Below, piece by piece: positions 1 to 8,300 of a stretch of 14,121 nt of DNA. A model generated the notes under the pieces. That model was not told the DNA's origin and made no database searches. It saw only the letters and a program-made list of their open reading frames with translations. Every line of letters starts with the position of its first letter. The first letter of the stretch is position 1. Made by a program: the position numbers and the translations under genes. This stretch comes from an uncultured Oscillospiraceae bacterium (GTDB lineage Bacteria; Bacillota; Clostridia; Oscillospirales; Ruminococcaceae): contig CAJMEU010000068.1 of assembly GCA_905212515.1 (NCBI GenBank), positions 1-14,121 of the forward strand. Reading direction: 5' to 3'.

Positions 1-659
1 TCGGTAGCGGTAAAGTCGCCGGCGGCAACGCCGGCGGCAATCTGGGCGGCGGTGGTCTCGATGACGCCGATGGGCCGCACGATACTGCGCACAAAGAACA
101 TGCCCGACCAGATGGAAAAGCCCAGGATGGCCGCCACCAGGCACAGGCTGGCAAAGGTGATGGTGGCAATGGAGGAGTCCAGCAGCGTCAGGCTGGTGAC
201 CAGGCGCAGGGCCGCGATGTCGCCGCAGGCCACGGGCAGCAGCACCGTCAGGGCCATCACCTTTTCCTCTTCCCCCTGGGTGCGGTACACGGCGCTGGCC
301 GTGCCCGCCGGCGCCCCCACGGCCGCAGCCCAATCCTCTCCCACCGCCTGGCCCGAAGAATAGCCGGTGGTGGTGGCGGCCACGCGGCCGTACCGGTCCA
401 CCAGCATCAATTCGAATTTGTCCTTTTCGGTGAACTGCTCCACCATGCGGCGCAGCACCGTCTCGCGGGCGGCCGGGGTGGACGCCTCGGTGACGGACAG
501 CTGCGTCACCAGCGTGCTGGCACGGGACTGCATGGCCCGGCGGGCGCTGTCGTAGTTGCTGGAGATGGTATAGTATAGAAAACCCGCCTCAGCCGCCACC
601 AGCACCAGCACGGTGAACAGCAGGCTGCCGCGCACCCATCGTTTTGTAATACTGTCCAA
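1..659 (-). CDS. Sensor histidine kinase, N-terminal part (cut by window edge)
   Basis: Membrane sensor kinase partner of the response regulator just upstream; it should autophosphorylate and pass phosphate to that protein. The visible 219 residues give a first membrane segment (about 12-31), an extracellular sensor region of roughly 130 residues with no motif I recognise, a second membrane segment (about 164-189), and the start of a HAMP linker with the conserved proline (VRPIGVIE, P196). The H-box and ATPase domains lie beyond the left edge, so kinase identity rests on this topology and the operon partner. I chose TTG at 659 because AAGGAGG lies 11 nt upstream and no in-frame ATG fits; an in-frame GTG eight codons later is the alternative. 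It begins 42 nt after the regulator's stop and probably shares its transcript. Confidence 0.85.
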   Translation of the reverse strand, partial: MDSITKRWVRGSLLFTVLVLVAAEAGFLYYTISSNYDSARRAMQSRASTLVTQLSVTEASTPAARETVLRRMVEQFTEKDKFELMLVDRYGRVAATTTGYSSGQAVGEDWAAAVGAPAGTASAVYRTQGEEEKVMALTVLLPVACGDIAALRLVTSLTLLDSSIATITFASLCLVAAILGFSIWSGMFFVRSIVRPIGVIETTAAQIAAGVAAGDFTAT

Positions 660-701
660 AAGCGCGGCCGCCTCCTTCCCGCGGGGTGTTTTTCCCGCCC
701 G

Positions 702-1409
702 TCAGCTGTTCCAGCGGTAGCCGTAGCCCCACACCGTCAGGATGTGCTTGGGGTTCGAGGGCTCGTCCTCGATCTTCATGCGCAGGCGGCGGATGTTCAC
801 GTCCACGATCTTCACATCGCCGAAATAATTCTCGCCCCACACGCCCTCCAGCACCTTCTCGCGCACCAGGGCCACGCCGGGGTTCATGAAGAACAGCTCC
901 ATGATCTGGAACTCCACCTGCGTCAGGTCGATGGGCTGGCCGTTTTTGTAGAGCACGCGGCTTTTCTGGTCCAGCACGAACACGCCGGAGACAAGCCGCC
1001 CGTCCGCCTCGTCGGGCCCGGCGCCCCCCGCCACGGCGGCGCGGGCCACGCGGCGCACCAGGGCGTCCACCCGGGCCAGCAGCTCGCTGACGGAGAAGGG
1101 CTTGGTCATATAGTCATCGGCGCCGATGGACAGGCCCTTGATCTTGTCCGTCTCCAAGGTTTTGGCGCTGAGCATGATGATGCCGATGGCGTCCGAATCC
1201 CGGCGGATGTTCTCGCACAAAGAAAAGCCGTTCATGCCCGGCAGCATGATGTCCAGCACGGCCACGTCGAAGCGGCCGCCGCCGGACATCAGGGCCAGGG
1301 CCTCCTCGGCGCTGCCCGCCTCGGCCACCTCGTAACCGGCCATGCGCAGGTTCAGGGCGATCACCTCGCGGATCGATTCCTCGTCTTCCACTACCAACAC
1401 TTTACGCAT
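702..1409 (-). CDS. OmpR/PhoB-family response regulator
   Basis: DNA-binding response regulator of 235 residues, a normal length for the family. The receiver domain (1-120) has the acidic pocket E8/D9, phospho-acceptor D53 in VLDIMLPGMNG, switch residue S81, aromatic Y100 and invariant K103 in TKPF. The C-terminal winged helix (about 145-235) contains the DLTQVEFQIMELF segment, a recognition region around VDVNIRRLRMKIE, and the usual ending GYGYRW. GGAAGGAG stands 9 nt before the ATG. It is the middle gene of a lipoprotein-regulator-kinase operon, 36 nt after the lipoprotein stop. Its target genes cannot be read from the window; autoregulation of the operon is only an inference. Confidence 0.95.
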   Translation of the reverse strand: MRKVLVVEDEESIREVIALNLRMAGYEVAEAGSAEEALALMSGGGRFDVAVLDIMLPGMNGFSLCENIRRDSDAIGIIMLSAKTLETDKIKGLSIGADDYMTKPFSVSELLARVDALVRRVARAAVAGGAGPDEADGRLVSGVFVLDQKSRVLYKNGQPIDLTQVEFQIMELFFMNPGVALVREKVLEGVWGENYFGDVKIVDVNIRRLRMKIEDEPSNPKHILTVWGYGYRWNS

Positions 1410-1445
1410 CTGAAGTTCTCCTTCCGTGTGCCCGTATGGGCGCGG

Positions 1446-2732
1446 TCAGTCCAGATATTGGGCCCCTGTGCGGATCTGCTCCCGCTCGTTGTCCGTACAG
1501 CCCGTGCCGAAATACACCAAAACGCGCACGCCCTCGCGCACCGCGATCTGTTCATAAATGCCGGGTTCCTCGTCGGCGTCGGCGGTGCGCACGCTCAAAA
1601 GCAGCTGCCCGTCCTCGATGCGGCGCATCTGCCAGCTGCCGTCCGCGGCGCTGGCGTCCACGTCCACCCTGTCCCGCCACACGCTGGGCAGGCGCATGAA
1701 AAGGCCCGTGGCCGAATCGTACACGCCGAAGCGCTCAAAGGGCAGCACCGGCAGCAGGTAATTGTACCACTCCACCAAGTACAACCGCCGGGCGCCCTCC
1801 TGGGCGCTGACGGTCTTGCGCACCTGGGCCACGTAGACGGTGCCGTTGCCCACCAGGTCCCGCGGGGCCAGCTCCTGCACGGCGCGGGCCGTCTGGGCTA
1901 ACACCTCCTCGCCCTTGCCCTGGGGCCACAGGAACAGCCGCCCGTTCTGCATGCACAGCACCGTCACCGCGTACCGGCCCGAGGACAGCACCCCGTCCAC
2001 GATAATGCCCCGCTCGTCCCCGTAACGGGTGAGGTACAGCCCCGCGCAGCCCACCAGGCTTTCGTCGAACGTCACCGTCTGCACAGGGCCGAACACGCCC
2101 TCCTGCAGCGTCCACAGCTGCATGGTCATGGCGCCGGGCTGGCCCGCCTGGCCCACCACGGCCAGGTCCGCCCGGCCGTCGGCCGTTACGTCCTCGGCCA
2201 AGAACTGGTCGTACGCCTGGCGGTACAGCACCGACAGCCGGCCATCCGCATACTGGTACAGGGCCAGGTATTTATCGCCCAAATTGCTGTTGGCATACCC
2301 CACGGCCAGCTGGGTGCCCTGGGGCAGGAAACTGCGCCGCGCCAGGGCCGCCACCTCGGTGGACAGCCCTTCCGCCTCATCCGCCACCTGCCAGGCGCCG
2401 TCCTCGCCGGCCTCCAGCACCGCCAGGTGCACGTTTTTGCCCTTGCCCTCGGCGGTGTACAGCACCGCCACTTCATCCTGGCCGTCGCCGTCCAGGTCGC
2501 CGATCTGCATGGGGTCCATCTCGTCGCCGCCGCGGGGGTACTTCAGCTGCGGCGTCTCGCCCAGGAAGGAGGACAGCGCCTTGTGCACGGCGCTTTGCAG
2601 CTGGCCCGTCTGCGGCGCCCGCAGCAGTTCTTCCACATTGCTGCCCAGCAGGGGCGAGGCGCTGCACCCGCTGAGCACCAGGGCCAGCAGGGCGGCCAAA
2701 AGCGCGTGGGCACGCCGCTTTTTCCTTTCCAT
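1446..2732 (-). CDS. Lipoprotein with FG-GAP/VCBS-like motifs, two-component operon
   Basis: Predicted surface lipoprotein of 428 residues. A basic N-terminus and hydrophobic segment end in the lipobox LSGC with C23 as the lipidated residue. The mature part shows FG-GAP/VCBS-like loops: a clear DLDGDGQDE at 79-87, a second DVTADGRAD at 181-189, and a degenerate one near 292 (DLVGNGTVY). Such loops often bind calcium and build beta-propellers; here that is inference. It is the first gene after the promoter, and the response regulator follows by 36 nt, so it is made together with the two-component system and could act as its extracellular sensor or be its output. I do not recognise a named family. 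The start ATG at 2732 is preceded only by the weak G-rich stretch GGGGGACGGGC. Confidence 0.85.
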   Translation of the reverse strand: MERKKRRAHALLAALLALVLSGCSASPLLGSNVEELLRAPQTGQLQSAVHKALSSFLGETPQLKYPRGGDEMDPMQIGDLDGDGQDEVAVLYTAEGKGKNVHLAVLEAGEDGAWQVADEAEGLSTEVAALARRSFLPQGTQLAVGYANSNLGDKYLALYQYADGRLSVLYRQAYDQFLAEDVTADGRADLAVVGQAGQPGAMTMQLWTLQEGVFGPVQTVTFDESLVGCAGLYLTRYGDERGIIVDGVLSSGRYAVTVLCMQNGRLFLWPQGKGEEVLAQTARAVQELAPRDLVGNGTVYVAQVRKTVSAQEGARRLYLVEWYNYLLPVLPFERFGVYDSATGLFMRLPSVWRDRVDVDASAADGSWQMRRIEDGQLLLSVRTADADEEPGIYEQIAVREGVRVLVYFGTGCTDNEREQIRTGAQYLD

Positions 2733-2798
2733 GCCCGTCCCCCTTTTGCCGCTGTCAGCGCCAGTATAACATACAATTATGAAAAAATAATTACAATT

Positions 2799-2827
2799 AT
2801 TATACTACGCCCGCGCAGCAGATGCAA
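2799..2827 (-). promoter_or_regulatory. Promoter of the lipoprotein-two-component operon
   Basis: On the minus strand, -35 TTGCAT (2822-2827), a 17-nt spacer and a perfect -10 TATAAT (2799-2804) stand about 65 nt before the lipoprotein start. A second, overlapping option lies closer to the gene: TTGTAA (2791-2796), 17 nt, TATGTT (2768-2773). The AT-rich block contrasts sharply with its GC-rich surroundings. Either or both could be used. Confidence 0.6.
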
Positions 2828-2869
2828 GCCAAAGACGTGCCCCGGCACGGGCGGGGCGGGCGCGGGACG

Positions 2870-2907
2870 AAAAAATGGGGCGCCCGGCCTCTTCGGCCCC
2901 GCGCCCC
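2870..2907 (-). terminator. Intrinsic terminator of the ZIP transporter gene
   Basis: On the minus strand, GGGGCGC (2901-2907) pairs with GCGCCCC (2877-2883); inside, a GGCC/GGCC helix closes a GAAGA loop. The hairpin is followed by one A and six Ts (2870-2875). It starts about 24 nt after the transporter stop codon and separates it from the downstream operon promoter. Confidence 0.8.
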
Positions 2908-2930
2908 GGCTGATCGGTCTTTCGCCCCTT

Positions 2931-3731
2931 TTACACCAGATAGATGCCCACCGTCATCACGGCCGCGCCCACGCAGAAGCCCGTCACGCCCCAGCCCTTG
3001 GCGCGGGGGCCGGGCTGGGCAAAGGCCTGGGGCAGCAGCTCGGCCGCCGACACCCACAGCATCACGCCCGCAATGAGCGCGATGAGGCCGTTGAGGAACG
3101 TGGGTGATAAAAAGCCCTGCAAAAAGCAAAAGGCGATGCCGGCCCCCAAGGGCTCGGCCAGGCCGGAGGCCAGGGCGTACAGCACGCCCCGCGCCCGGCT
3201 GCCCGTGGCGCAGCTGACAGGCACCGAGATGGCGATGCCCTCGGGGATGTTGTGCAAAGCGATGGCCAGTGCCAGCGCGCCGCCCAGGGCCCGATCCTGA
3301 TAAGAGGAAAACAGCGTGAGAATTCCCTCGGGCAGGTTGTGCAGGATGATGGCGGCCGTGGTCACCATGGCGCTGTGCAAAACGCCGGGCGTCACGGCCC
3401 GGCCCGTGCCCACGCGCCCGCCGCCGGCCACCAGGGCCGTGGGCTCCGGCTCGGGGATGCAACGGGCCAGCGCCAGGGCTACCAGCATGCCCATCACCAT
3501 CAAACTGGTGGCCTGCAGCCCGGCCGCGTACAGCGGCAGGCCGCCCGCGGCATAGGTCTCCACCGCGTGGGGGATCATGTCCGCCAGGGACACGGTAGTC
3601 ATCACGCCGCCGGCGAATGCCAGCGAAAAGGCCATCACCCCGGGCCCGGGCCGGCGGATGAACAGCACCACCAGGCCCCCCAGGCCGGTGGAAAGGCCGG
3701 CCAACGCGGAAACAGCAAACGCATACAGCAT
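2931..3731 (-). CDS. ZIP-family divalent metal transporter (ZupT-like)
   Basis: Membrane transporter of 266 residues, predicted to bring zinc or other divalent metals into the cytoplasm. About eight hydrophobic segments are visible. The two family signatures sit in consecutive helices: HNLPEG at 131-136 and HNIPEG at 160-165, whose His, Asn and Glu residues form the metal site in ZIP proteins. A short variable loop between helices 3 and 4 (near EPEPTALVAGGG) has no histidine cluster. I place the start at 3731 because GGAGG lies 7 nt before that ATG; the ATG two codons upstream is only 1 nt from the same site. The TetR gene ends 93 nt upstream on the same strand, and a long hairpin lies between them. 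Metal specificity cannot be read from sequence. Confidence 0.92.
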   Translation of the reverse strand: MLYAFAVSALAGLSTGLGGLVVLFIRRPGPGVMAFSLAFAGGVMTTVSLADMIPHAVETYAAGGLPLYAAGLQATSLMVMGMLVALALARCIPEPEPTALVAGGGRVGTGRAVTPGVLHSAMVTTAAIILHNLPEGILTLFSSYQDRALGGALALAIALHNIPEGIAISVPVSCATGSRARGVLYALASGLAEPLGAGIAFCFLQGFLSPTFLNGLIALIAGVMLWVSAAELLPQAFAQPGPRAKGWGVTGFCVGAAVMTVGIYLV

Positions 3732-3745
3732 ATCCATTCCTCCCC

Positions 3746-3797
3746 GGCGCATCCGGAAAGGCAAAATGTTCCGCCTCCAGGACTTTTCGGATGCGCC
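3746..3797 (-). promoter_or_regulatory. Inverted repeat just upstream of the ZIP transporter ribosome site
   Basis: GGCGCATCCG (3746-3755) and CGGATGCGCC (3788-3797) are perfect 10-bp arms. After one mispair, four more pairs (3757-3760 with 3783-3786) make a 15-position stem around a loop of about 22 nt. In the minus-strand RNA the hairpin ends directly before GGGGAGGA, the transporter's Shine-Dalgarno. No U-tract follows, so it is not a classical terminator. It could be a leader attenuator, a processing or stability element, or a DNA operator. Confidence 0.55.
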
Positions 3798-3824
3798 TTA
3801 GAATAAATATGCGTGTCCGCTGCT

Positions 3825-4400
3825 TTACAGCACTCGCAGGACGCCCTCGCGCATGATATTTTCCACCAGGGCCGCGATCTCCTGCGGGGGCTGGGGCATG
3901 CCGTCTTCCAGCCAGCGGCGCAAAACGCCGATGCACCCGGCCGAGATATAGGTGAACACATAGTCGTACTCCTGGTCCCCGCGGTAGCCCAGGGCGTTGT
4001 ACTGGGCGCGCACCGTCTCGCGCACCAGGGTCTCCACCCGCTCGATAAATTCCATGTCCCCGCCTTTGCACAGCAGCACGCGGCACATGTCCGCATTGTC
4101 GGCCAAATAGCAGAACACGCCCCGCAGGCCGGCGCTCAGGTTATTTTCATCCAGTTTATTTTCTTCGAACACCTGCCCGATCACCTGCTGGAAGCCCTGC
4201 TGCATCTCGCTTTCGATGCTGTGCAGCAGGTCGTACACATCGGTGTAATGCAGGTAAAAGGTGCCCCGGTTGATGTCGCAGGCCTCGCAAAGCTCCTTCA
4301 CCGTGATGTCCCGAATGCTTTTTTCCTCCATCAGCGCAGCCAGCTGTTCGCGCAGCAGGCGGCGTGTTTTGCGCACGCGCCGATCTCCTGTGTCCGTCAT
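3825..4400 (-). CDS. TetR/AcrR-family transcriptional regulator
   Basis: Cytoplasmic dimeric repressor of 191 residues. The N-terminal helix-turn-helix spans about 33-52 (TVKELCEACDINRGTFYLHY), with the family's typical GTFYLHY recognition helix. The C-terminal part is the ligand/dimer domain seen in many Firmicutes TetR proteins; its ligand is unknown. I chose ATG 4400 because GGAGG precedes it with 6-7 nt spacing; a GTG seven codons upstream has no such site. It is divergent from the ABC transporter genes, with a perfect palindrome between them, so repression of the transporter and of itself is the expected role. The ZIP gene follows on the same strand after 93 nt and could be partly co-transcribed. 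Confidence 0.93.
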   Translation of the reverse strand: MTDTGDRRVRKTRRLLREQLAALMEEKSIRDITVKELCEACDINRGTFYLHYTDVYDLLHSIESEMQQGFQQVIGQVFEENKLDENNLSAGLRGVFCYLADNADMCRVLLCKGGDMEFIERVETLVRETVRAQYNALGYRGDQEYDYVFTYISAGCIGVLRRWLEDGMPQPPQEIAALVENIMREGVLRVL

Positions 4401-4439
4401 GGAACCCCTCCCTCTGGTCACAATTTTTTAACAAGATTT

Positions 4440-4468
4440 AATCGACATTTTCAGCTAAAATGTCGATT
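4440..4468. promoter_or_regulatory. Palindromic operator, probable TetR binding site
   Basis: AATCGACATTTT (4440-4451) and AAAATGTCGATT (4457-4468) are perfect 12-bp arms around the 5-nt spacer CAGCT. It lies in the divergent region, 40 nt before the TetR start and 28 nt upstream of the ABC promoter -35. Position and symmetry suit a TetR operator. A T-run follows on the plus strand, but the stem is AT-rich and there is no gene to terminate. Confidence 0.65.
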
Positions 4469-4496
4469 TTTCCACAAACCCCCACCATTTTGCCGA

Positions 4497-4525
4497 TTGT
4501 GCTTCTTCCCGCTATCTATTATAAT
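4497..4525 (+). promoter_or_regulatory. Promoter of the ABC transporter operon
   Basis: A perfect -10 TATAAT (4520-4525) is preceded at 17 nt by TTGTGC (4497-4502), a poor -35 sharing TTG with the consensus. The expected transcript start is about 60 nt before the ATPase start codon. The weak -35 fits a promoter depending on regulation. Confidence 0.6.
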
Positions 4526-4593
4526 AAGAAAACAAGCAATAATCAACATCGCGTTTATTAAAGGACAGCAGTCCCGTTATCTTGGAGGGTGCC

Positions 4594-5301
4594 ATGGCGG
4601 AACAGTTCGTCGTGTTCGACGGCGTGTGCAAATATTATCAGATGGGCCAGACGCGCATCGCCGCGGCCGACCACATCAGTTTCCAGATCAACAAAGGCGA
4701 ATTCTGCATCATCGTGGGCCCCTCCGGCGCGGGCAAAACCACGGTGCTGAACATGCTGGGCGGCATGGACACCTGCGACGAGGGCAGCATCTACCTGGAC
4801 GGGCAGGAGGTCAGCGCATACAACCAAAAGCAGTTGACCCAGTACCGCCGGTACGACGTGGGCTTTGTGTTCCAGTTCTACAACCTGGTGCAGAACCTGA
4901 CGGCCCTGGAAAACGTGGAGCTGGCCAGCGAAATCTGCAAGGACCCGCTGCCCGCCGAGGCGGCCCTGCGGGGCGTGGGCCTTGCAGAGCGCATGGGCAA
5001 CTTCCCGGCCCAGCTTTCGGGCGGCGAGCAGCAGCGCGTTTCCATCGCGCGCGCGCTGGCCAAAAACCCCAAGATCCTGCTGTGCGACGAGCCCACGGGC
5101 GCTTTGGATTACAACACGGGCAAGCAGGTGCTGAAGCTTTTGCAGGACACTTGCCGCAAGACCGGGCGCACGGTCATCGTCATCACCCACAACAGCGCGC
5201 TGACCGCCATGGCCGACCGGGTGATCCGCATCAAGAGCGGCCAGGTGGCCGGCATGGAGCAAAATCCCCATCCCACCCCCGTGGAAAGGATCGAGTGGTA
5301 A
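4594..5301 (+). CDS. ABC transporter ATP-binding protein (MacB/LolD type)
   Basis: Cytoplasmic ATPase of 235 residues powering the permease encoded next. All nucleotide-binding motifs are intact: Walker A GPSGAGKT at 42-49, Q-loop Q94 in FQFYN, signature LSGGEQQR at 141-148, Walker B ILLCDEP with catalytic E166, D-loop region GALD, and switch histidine H199 in ITHN. The FQFYNL and DEPTGALD wording is typical of the MacB/LolD/FtsE group, which work with FtsX-fold permeases and often act mechanically rather than moving substrate through a pore. GGAGGG stands 5-6 nt before ATG 4594; an in-frame TTG four codons earlier overlaps that site and is unlikely. The stop codon abuts the permease start (TAAGTG), implying coupled translation. 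Confidence 0.95.
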   Translation: MAEQFVVFDGVCKYYQMGQTRIAAADHISFQINKGEFCIIVGPSGAGKTTVLNMLGGMDTCDEGSIYLDGQEVSAYNQKQLTQYRRYDVGFVFQFYNLVQNLTALENVELASEICKDPLPAEAALRGVGLAERMGNFPAQLSGGEQQRVSIARALAKNPKILLCDEPTGALDYNTGKQVLKLLQDTCRKTGRTVIVITHNSALTAMADRVIRIKSGQVAGMEQNPHPTPVERIEW

Positions 5302-8300
5302 GTGAAACGAACCTATCGCAAGTCCATCCTGCGCACGGTGCGGCAGACGATGAGCCGTTTTCTGGCCATCTTCGCCATCGTGGCGCTGGGCGTGGGCTTT
5401 TTGGCGGGCTTGCTGGCGACGACGCCGGACATGCGCTATACCGCCGACGCTTATTTTGACAGCACCCATCTGTTCGACCTGCGCGTGGCGGGCACCCTGG
5501 GCCTGACGGACGAGGACATGGACGCCATCCGGGCCGTGGAGGGCGTGGCCGAGGTAATGCCCGCCTACGCGGCGGACGCCATGATGGTGACGCCCAGCGG
5601 CGACACGCTGGTGGCGCGCATCCACAGCCTGCCCATGGACCAGATCGAGGAGAAAGAGCCGGAAGGCTACCTCAACCGCCTGGTGGTGGTACAGGGCCGT
5701 CTGCCCGTGAAGGACAACGAGTGCGTAGTGGAAAAGGGCCTGTACGGCGGGTCCTCCTTCGAAGTGGGCGACACGCTGACCCTCTCGGAGGACAACAAGG
5801 ACCTGGACGACACCTTCACCCGCCACGACTTCAAAGTGGTGGGCGTGGTGGAATCGGGCTACTACTTCTCCATCGAGCGCGAGAGCGCCACCGTGGGCAA
5901 CGGCACCGTGGGCCTGGTATTGTATACCGGCGAGCAGAACTTCGCCCTGGACGTGTACACGGACGCCTACATCTCCGTGGCCGGCGCCGGAGATTTCAGC
6001 AGCCTGGAAGACGATTACTTGGACTATGTGGAGGAGACGGCCCACCGCATCGAGGACATCAGCGGCCAGCGGTGCGAGCTGCGCCTTGCCCAGGTGCGCG
6101 CCGACGCCGAGGCGGAATTGGCCGACGCCCGCAAAAAATACGAGGACGCCCGCGCCGAGGCCGACGAAAAGCTGGCCGACGCCAAGGCCCAGCTGGACGA
6201 CGGCCAGGCCCAGGTTGACGACGCCGAAAGCCAGCTGGAGAGCGCGAAAAAGCAGATCGACAGCGGCGAGAACGAACTGGAAAAGAACAAGGAACAGCTG
6301 CCCGATACCCTGACGGACAGCCAGAACCAGCTGGCCACGGCCAAGGCCCAGCTGATCCTGGCCAAGGCCCAATACGAGGCCGGCCTCAAGGAAGTGGAGA
6401 CCCAGGAACAGGCCCTGGCGGAGGCCAAGACCCAACTGGCAGCGGCCAAGCAGCTGGTGAGCATGCTGGGGCCCATCCTGGACCAGGCCGAGGCCGCTAT
6501 CCCCCTTCTGGAGGCCCAAATCCCCGCGCTGCAAGCCGCGGCCCAGCAGGCCCAGGCGGCGGCGGATACCGCCGGTGAGGCCGCCCGGGAGGCCCGGGCA
6601 AACTCCAACATCACCGCGCTGGAAGCGGCTTACAACGAGGCCCAGGCGGCCATCGACGCCGCCCGGGGCGAATTGAGCGAGGAGGACTGGCAGGCCGCCG
6701 ACCCGGCCGCGGCCGCGCCGCTGCTGGCGGCCCGCGAGGCGGCCCGGGTGCCCTACCTGGCCGAAAAGGCCCGGCTGGACGCGCTGGACGCGGCGGCGGC
6801 CACCGCCCAGGCCGCGGCCGCCGAGGCCGTCAGCCAGGCAAACGGCGTCCAGGCCACCCTGGACAGCGCCCGCGCGCAATTGCAAAGCTACCAGGCCCAA
6901 CTGGCGGAGGCCCAGCGGCAGATCGCCGAAAACGAGCCCCTGATCGCCACCGGCGAACAGCAGCTGGCCGCCGCCAAACAGCAATTGGCCGCCGCCCAGA
7001 CGCAGATCACCCAAGGCGAGGCGCAGATCGCCATGGGCGAGACGCAGCTCAGTCTGGCGCCGGACATCGCCAAATTGAAGCTGGACCTGGCGGAAGAGAA
7101 GCTGAAAAGCTCCAAGGAGCAGTATGAGGAGGGCACCAAGGAGCTGGAGGGCGCCAAGAAAGAGCTGGAGAGCGGCCAGCGCGAGTATGAATCGCAGAAG
7201 GCCGACGTGGAACAGCAGCTGGCCGACGCCAAACGGCAGATCGAGGACGGCGAAGAGGCCCTGGCCGAGCTGACCAGCGCCAAATGGTACGTGCTGGACC
7301 GCCAGACCAACGTCAGCTTCGCCTCCTTCTACGCCAACGTGCAGAAGGTGGAAGCCATCGCCCGCGTGTTCCCCTGGTTCTTCTTCCTGGTGGCCGCCCT
7401 GGTGGCCCTCACCACCATGACCCGCATGGTGGAGGAGGAGCGGCTGCAAATCGGCACACTCAAGGCCCTGGGCTTTTCCAAAGGGGCCATCATGGCCAAG
7501 TATGTGCTGTACGCCATGACGGCCAGCGTCGCCGGCAGCGCCTTCGGCCTGGCCCTGGGCTTCAACCTGCTGCCCAGCATCATCTGGAACGCCTACTCCA
7601 TGATGTACAACTTCCCGCCCCTGGTGTGCCAGTTCAACGTGCCCTACGCGGCCCTGGCCTCGGGCACGGCCATCGCCTGCACGCTGGCGGCCACGTTGAA
7701 CGCCTGCTGGAGCACTTTGCACGAGGTGCCCGCCACGCTGATGCTGCCCAAGGCCCCCCAGGCGGGCAAGCGCATCCTGCTGGAGCGCATCACCCCTGTC
7801 TGGCGCCGCCTGAAATTCACCCATAAGGTGACGGCCCGCAACCTGTTCCGCTACAAAAAGCGCTTTTTCATGACGCTGGTGGGCATCGCCGGCTGTACGG
7901 CACTGCTGGTGACGGGCTTCGGCCTGCACGATTCCATCAGTGACATCGTGTACAAACAATTCGGCGAGATCTTTACCTACGACCTCTCCGTCACCCTGAA
8001 AAACGAGGGCGACGAGGCCAAAAAGGGCCTGCACGATCTGCTGGAGGATCAAAACTACGTGCAGGACTACATGCTGGTTCATCAGGAAAAAAGCACCAAC
8101 GACTTTGACGGCGATTCCTTCAACACCTATCTGTTCGTGCCCGAAAACAGCGCCCAGCTGGACCAGTTCGTCCACCTGCGCCAGCGCCGCGGCGGCAAGG
8201 CCGTGCCCTTCTCCGAGACAGGCGTGGTCATCACAGAGAAAATGAGCGAGCGCGCCCATCTGGACATCGGCGACAGCGTGACGCTGAAAAACACTGACGG

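Noticed and set aside
744..1901. 385-codon plus-strand frame opposite the response regulator and lipoprotein
   Set aside because: His/Ala-rich antisense shadow with no recognisable domain; the minus-strand proteins are clear.
4440..4475. Palindrome plus T-run as an intrinsic terminator
   Set aside because: The stem is AT-rich and no plus-strand gene lies upstream; an operator is a better reading.
6070..7275. Repetitive DNA inside the permease as a tandem-repeat or CRISPR-like array
   Set aside because: The repetition is at protein level (heptads of a coiled coil), with no constant DNA unit or spacing.
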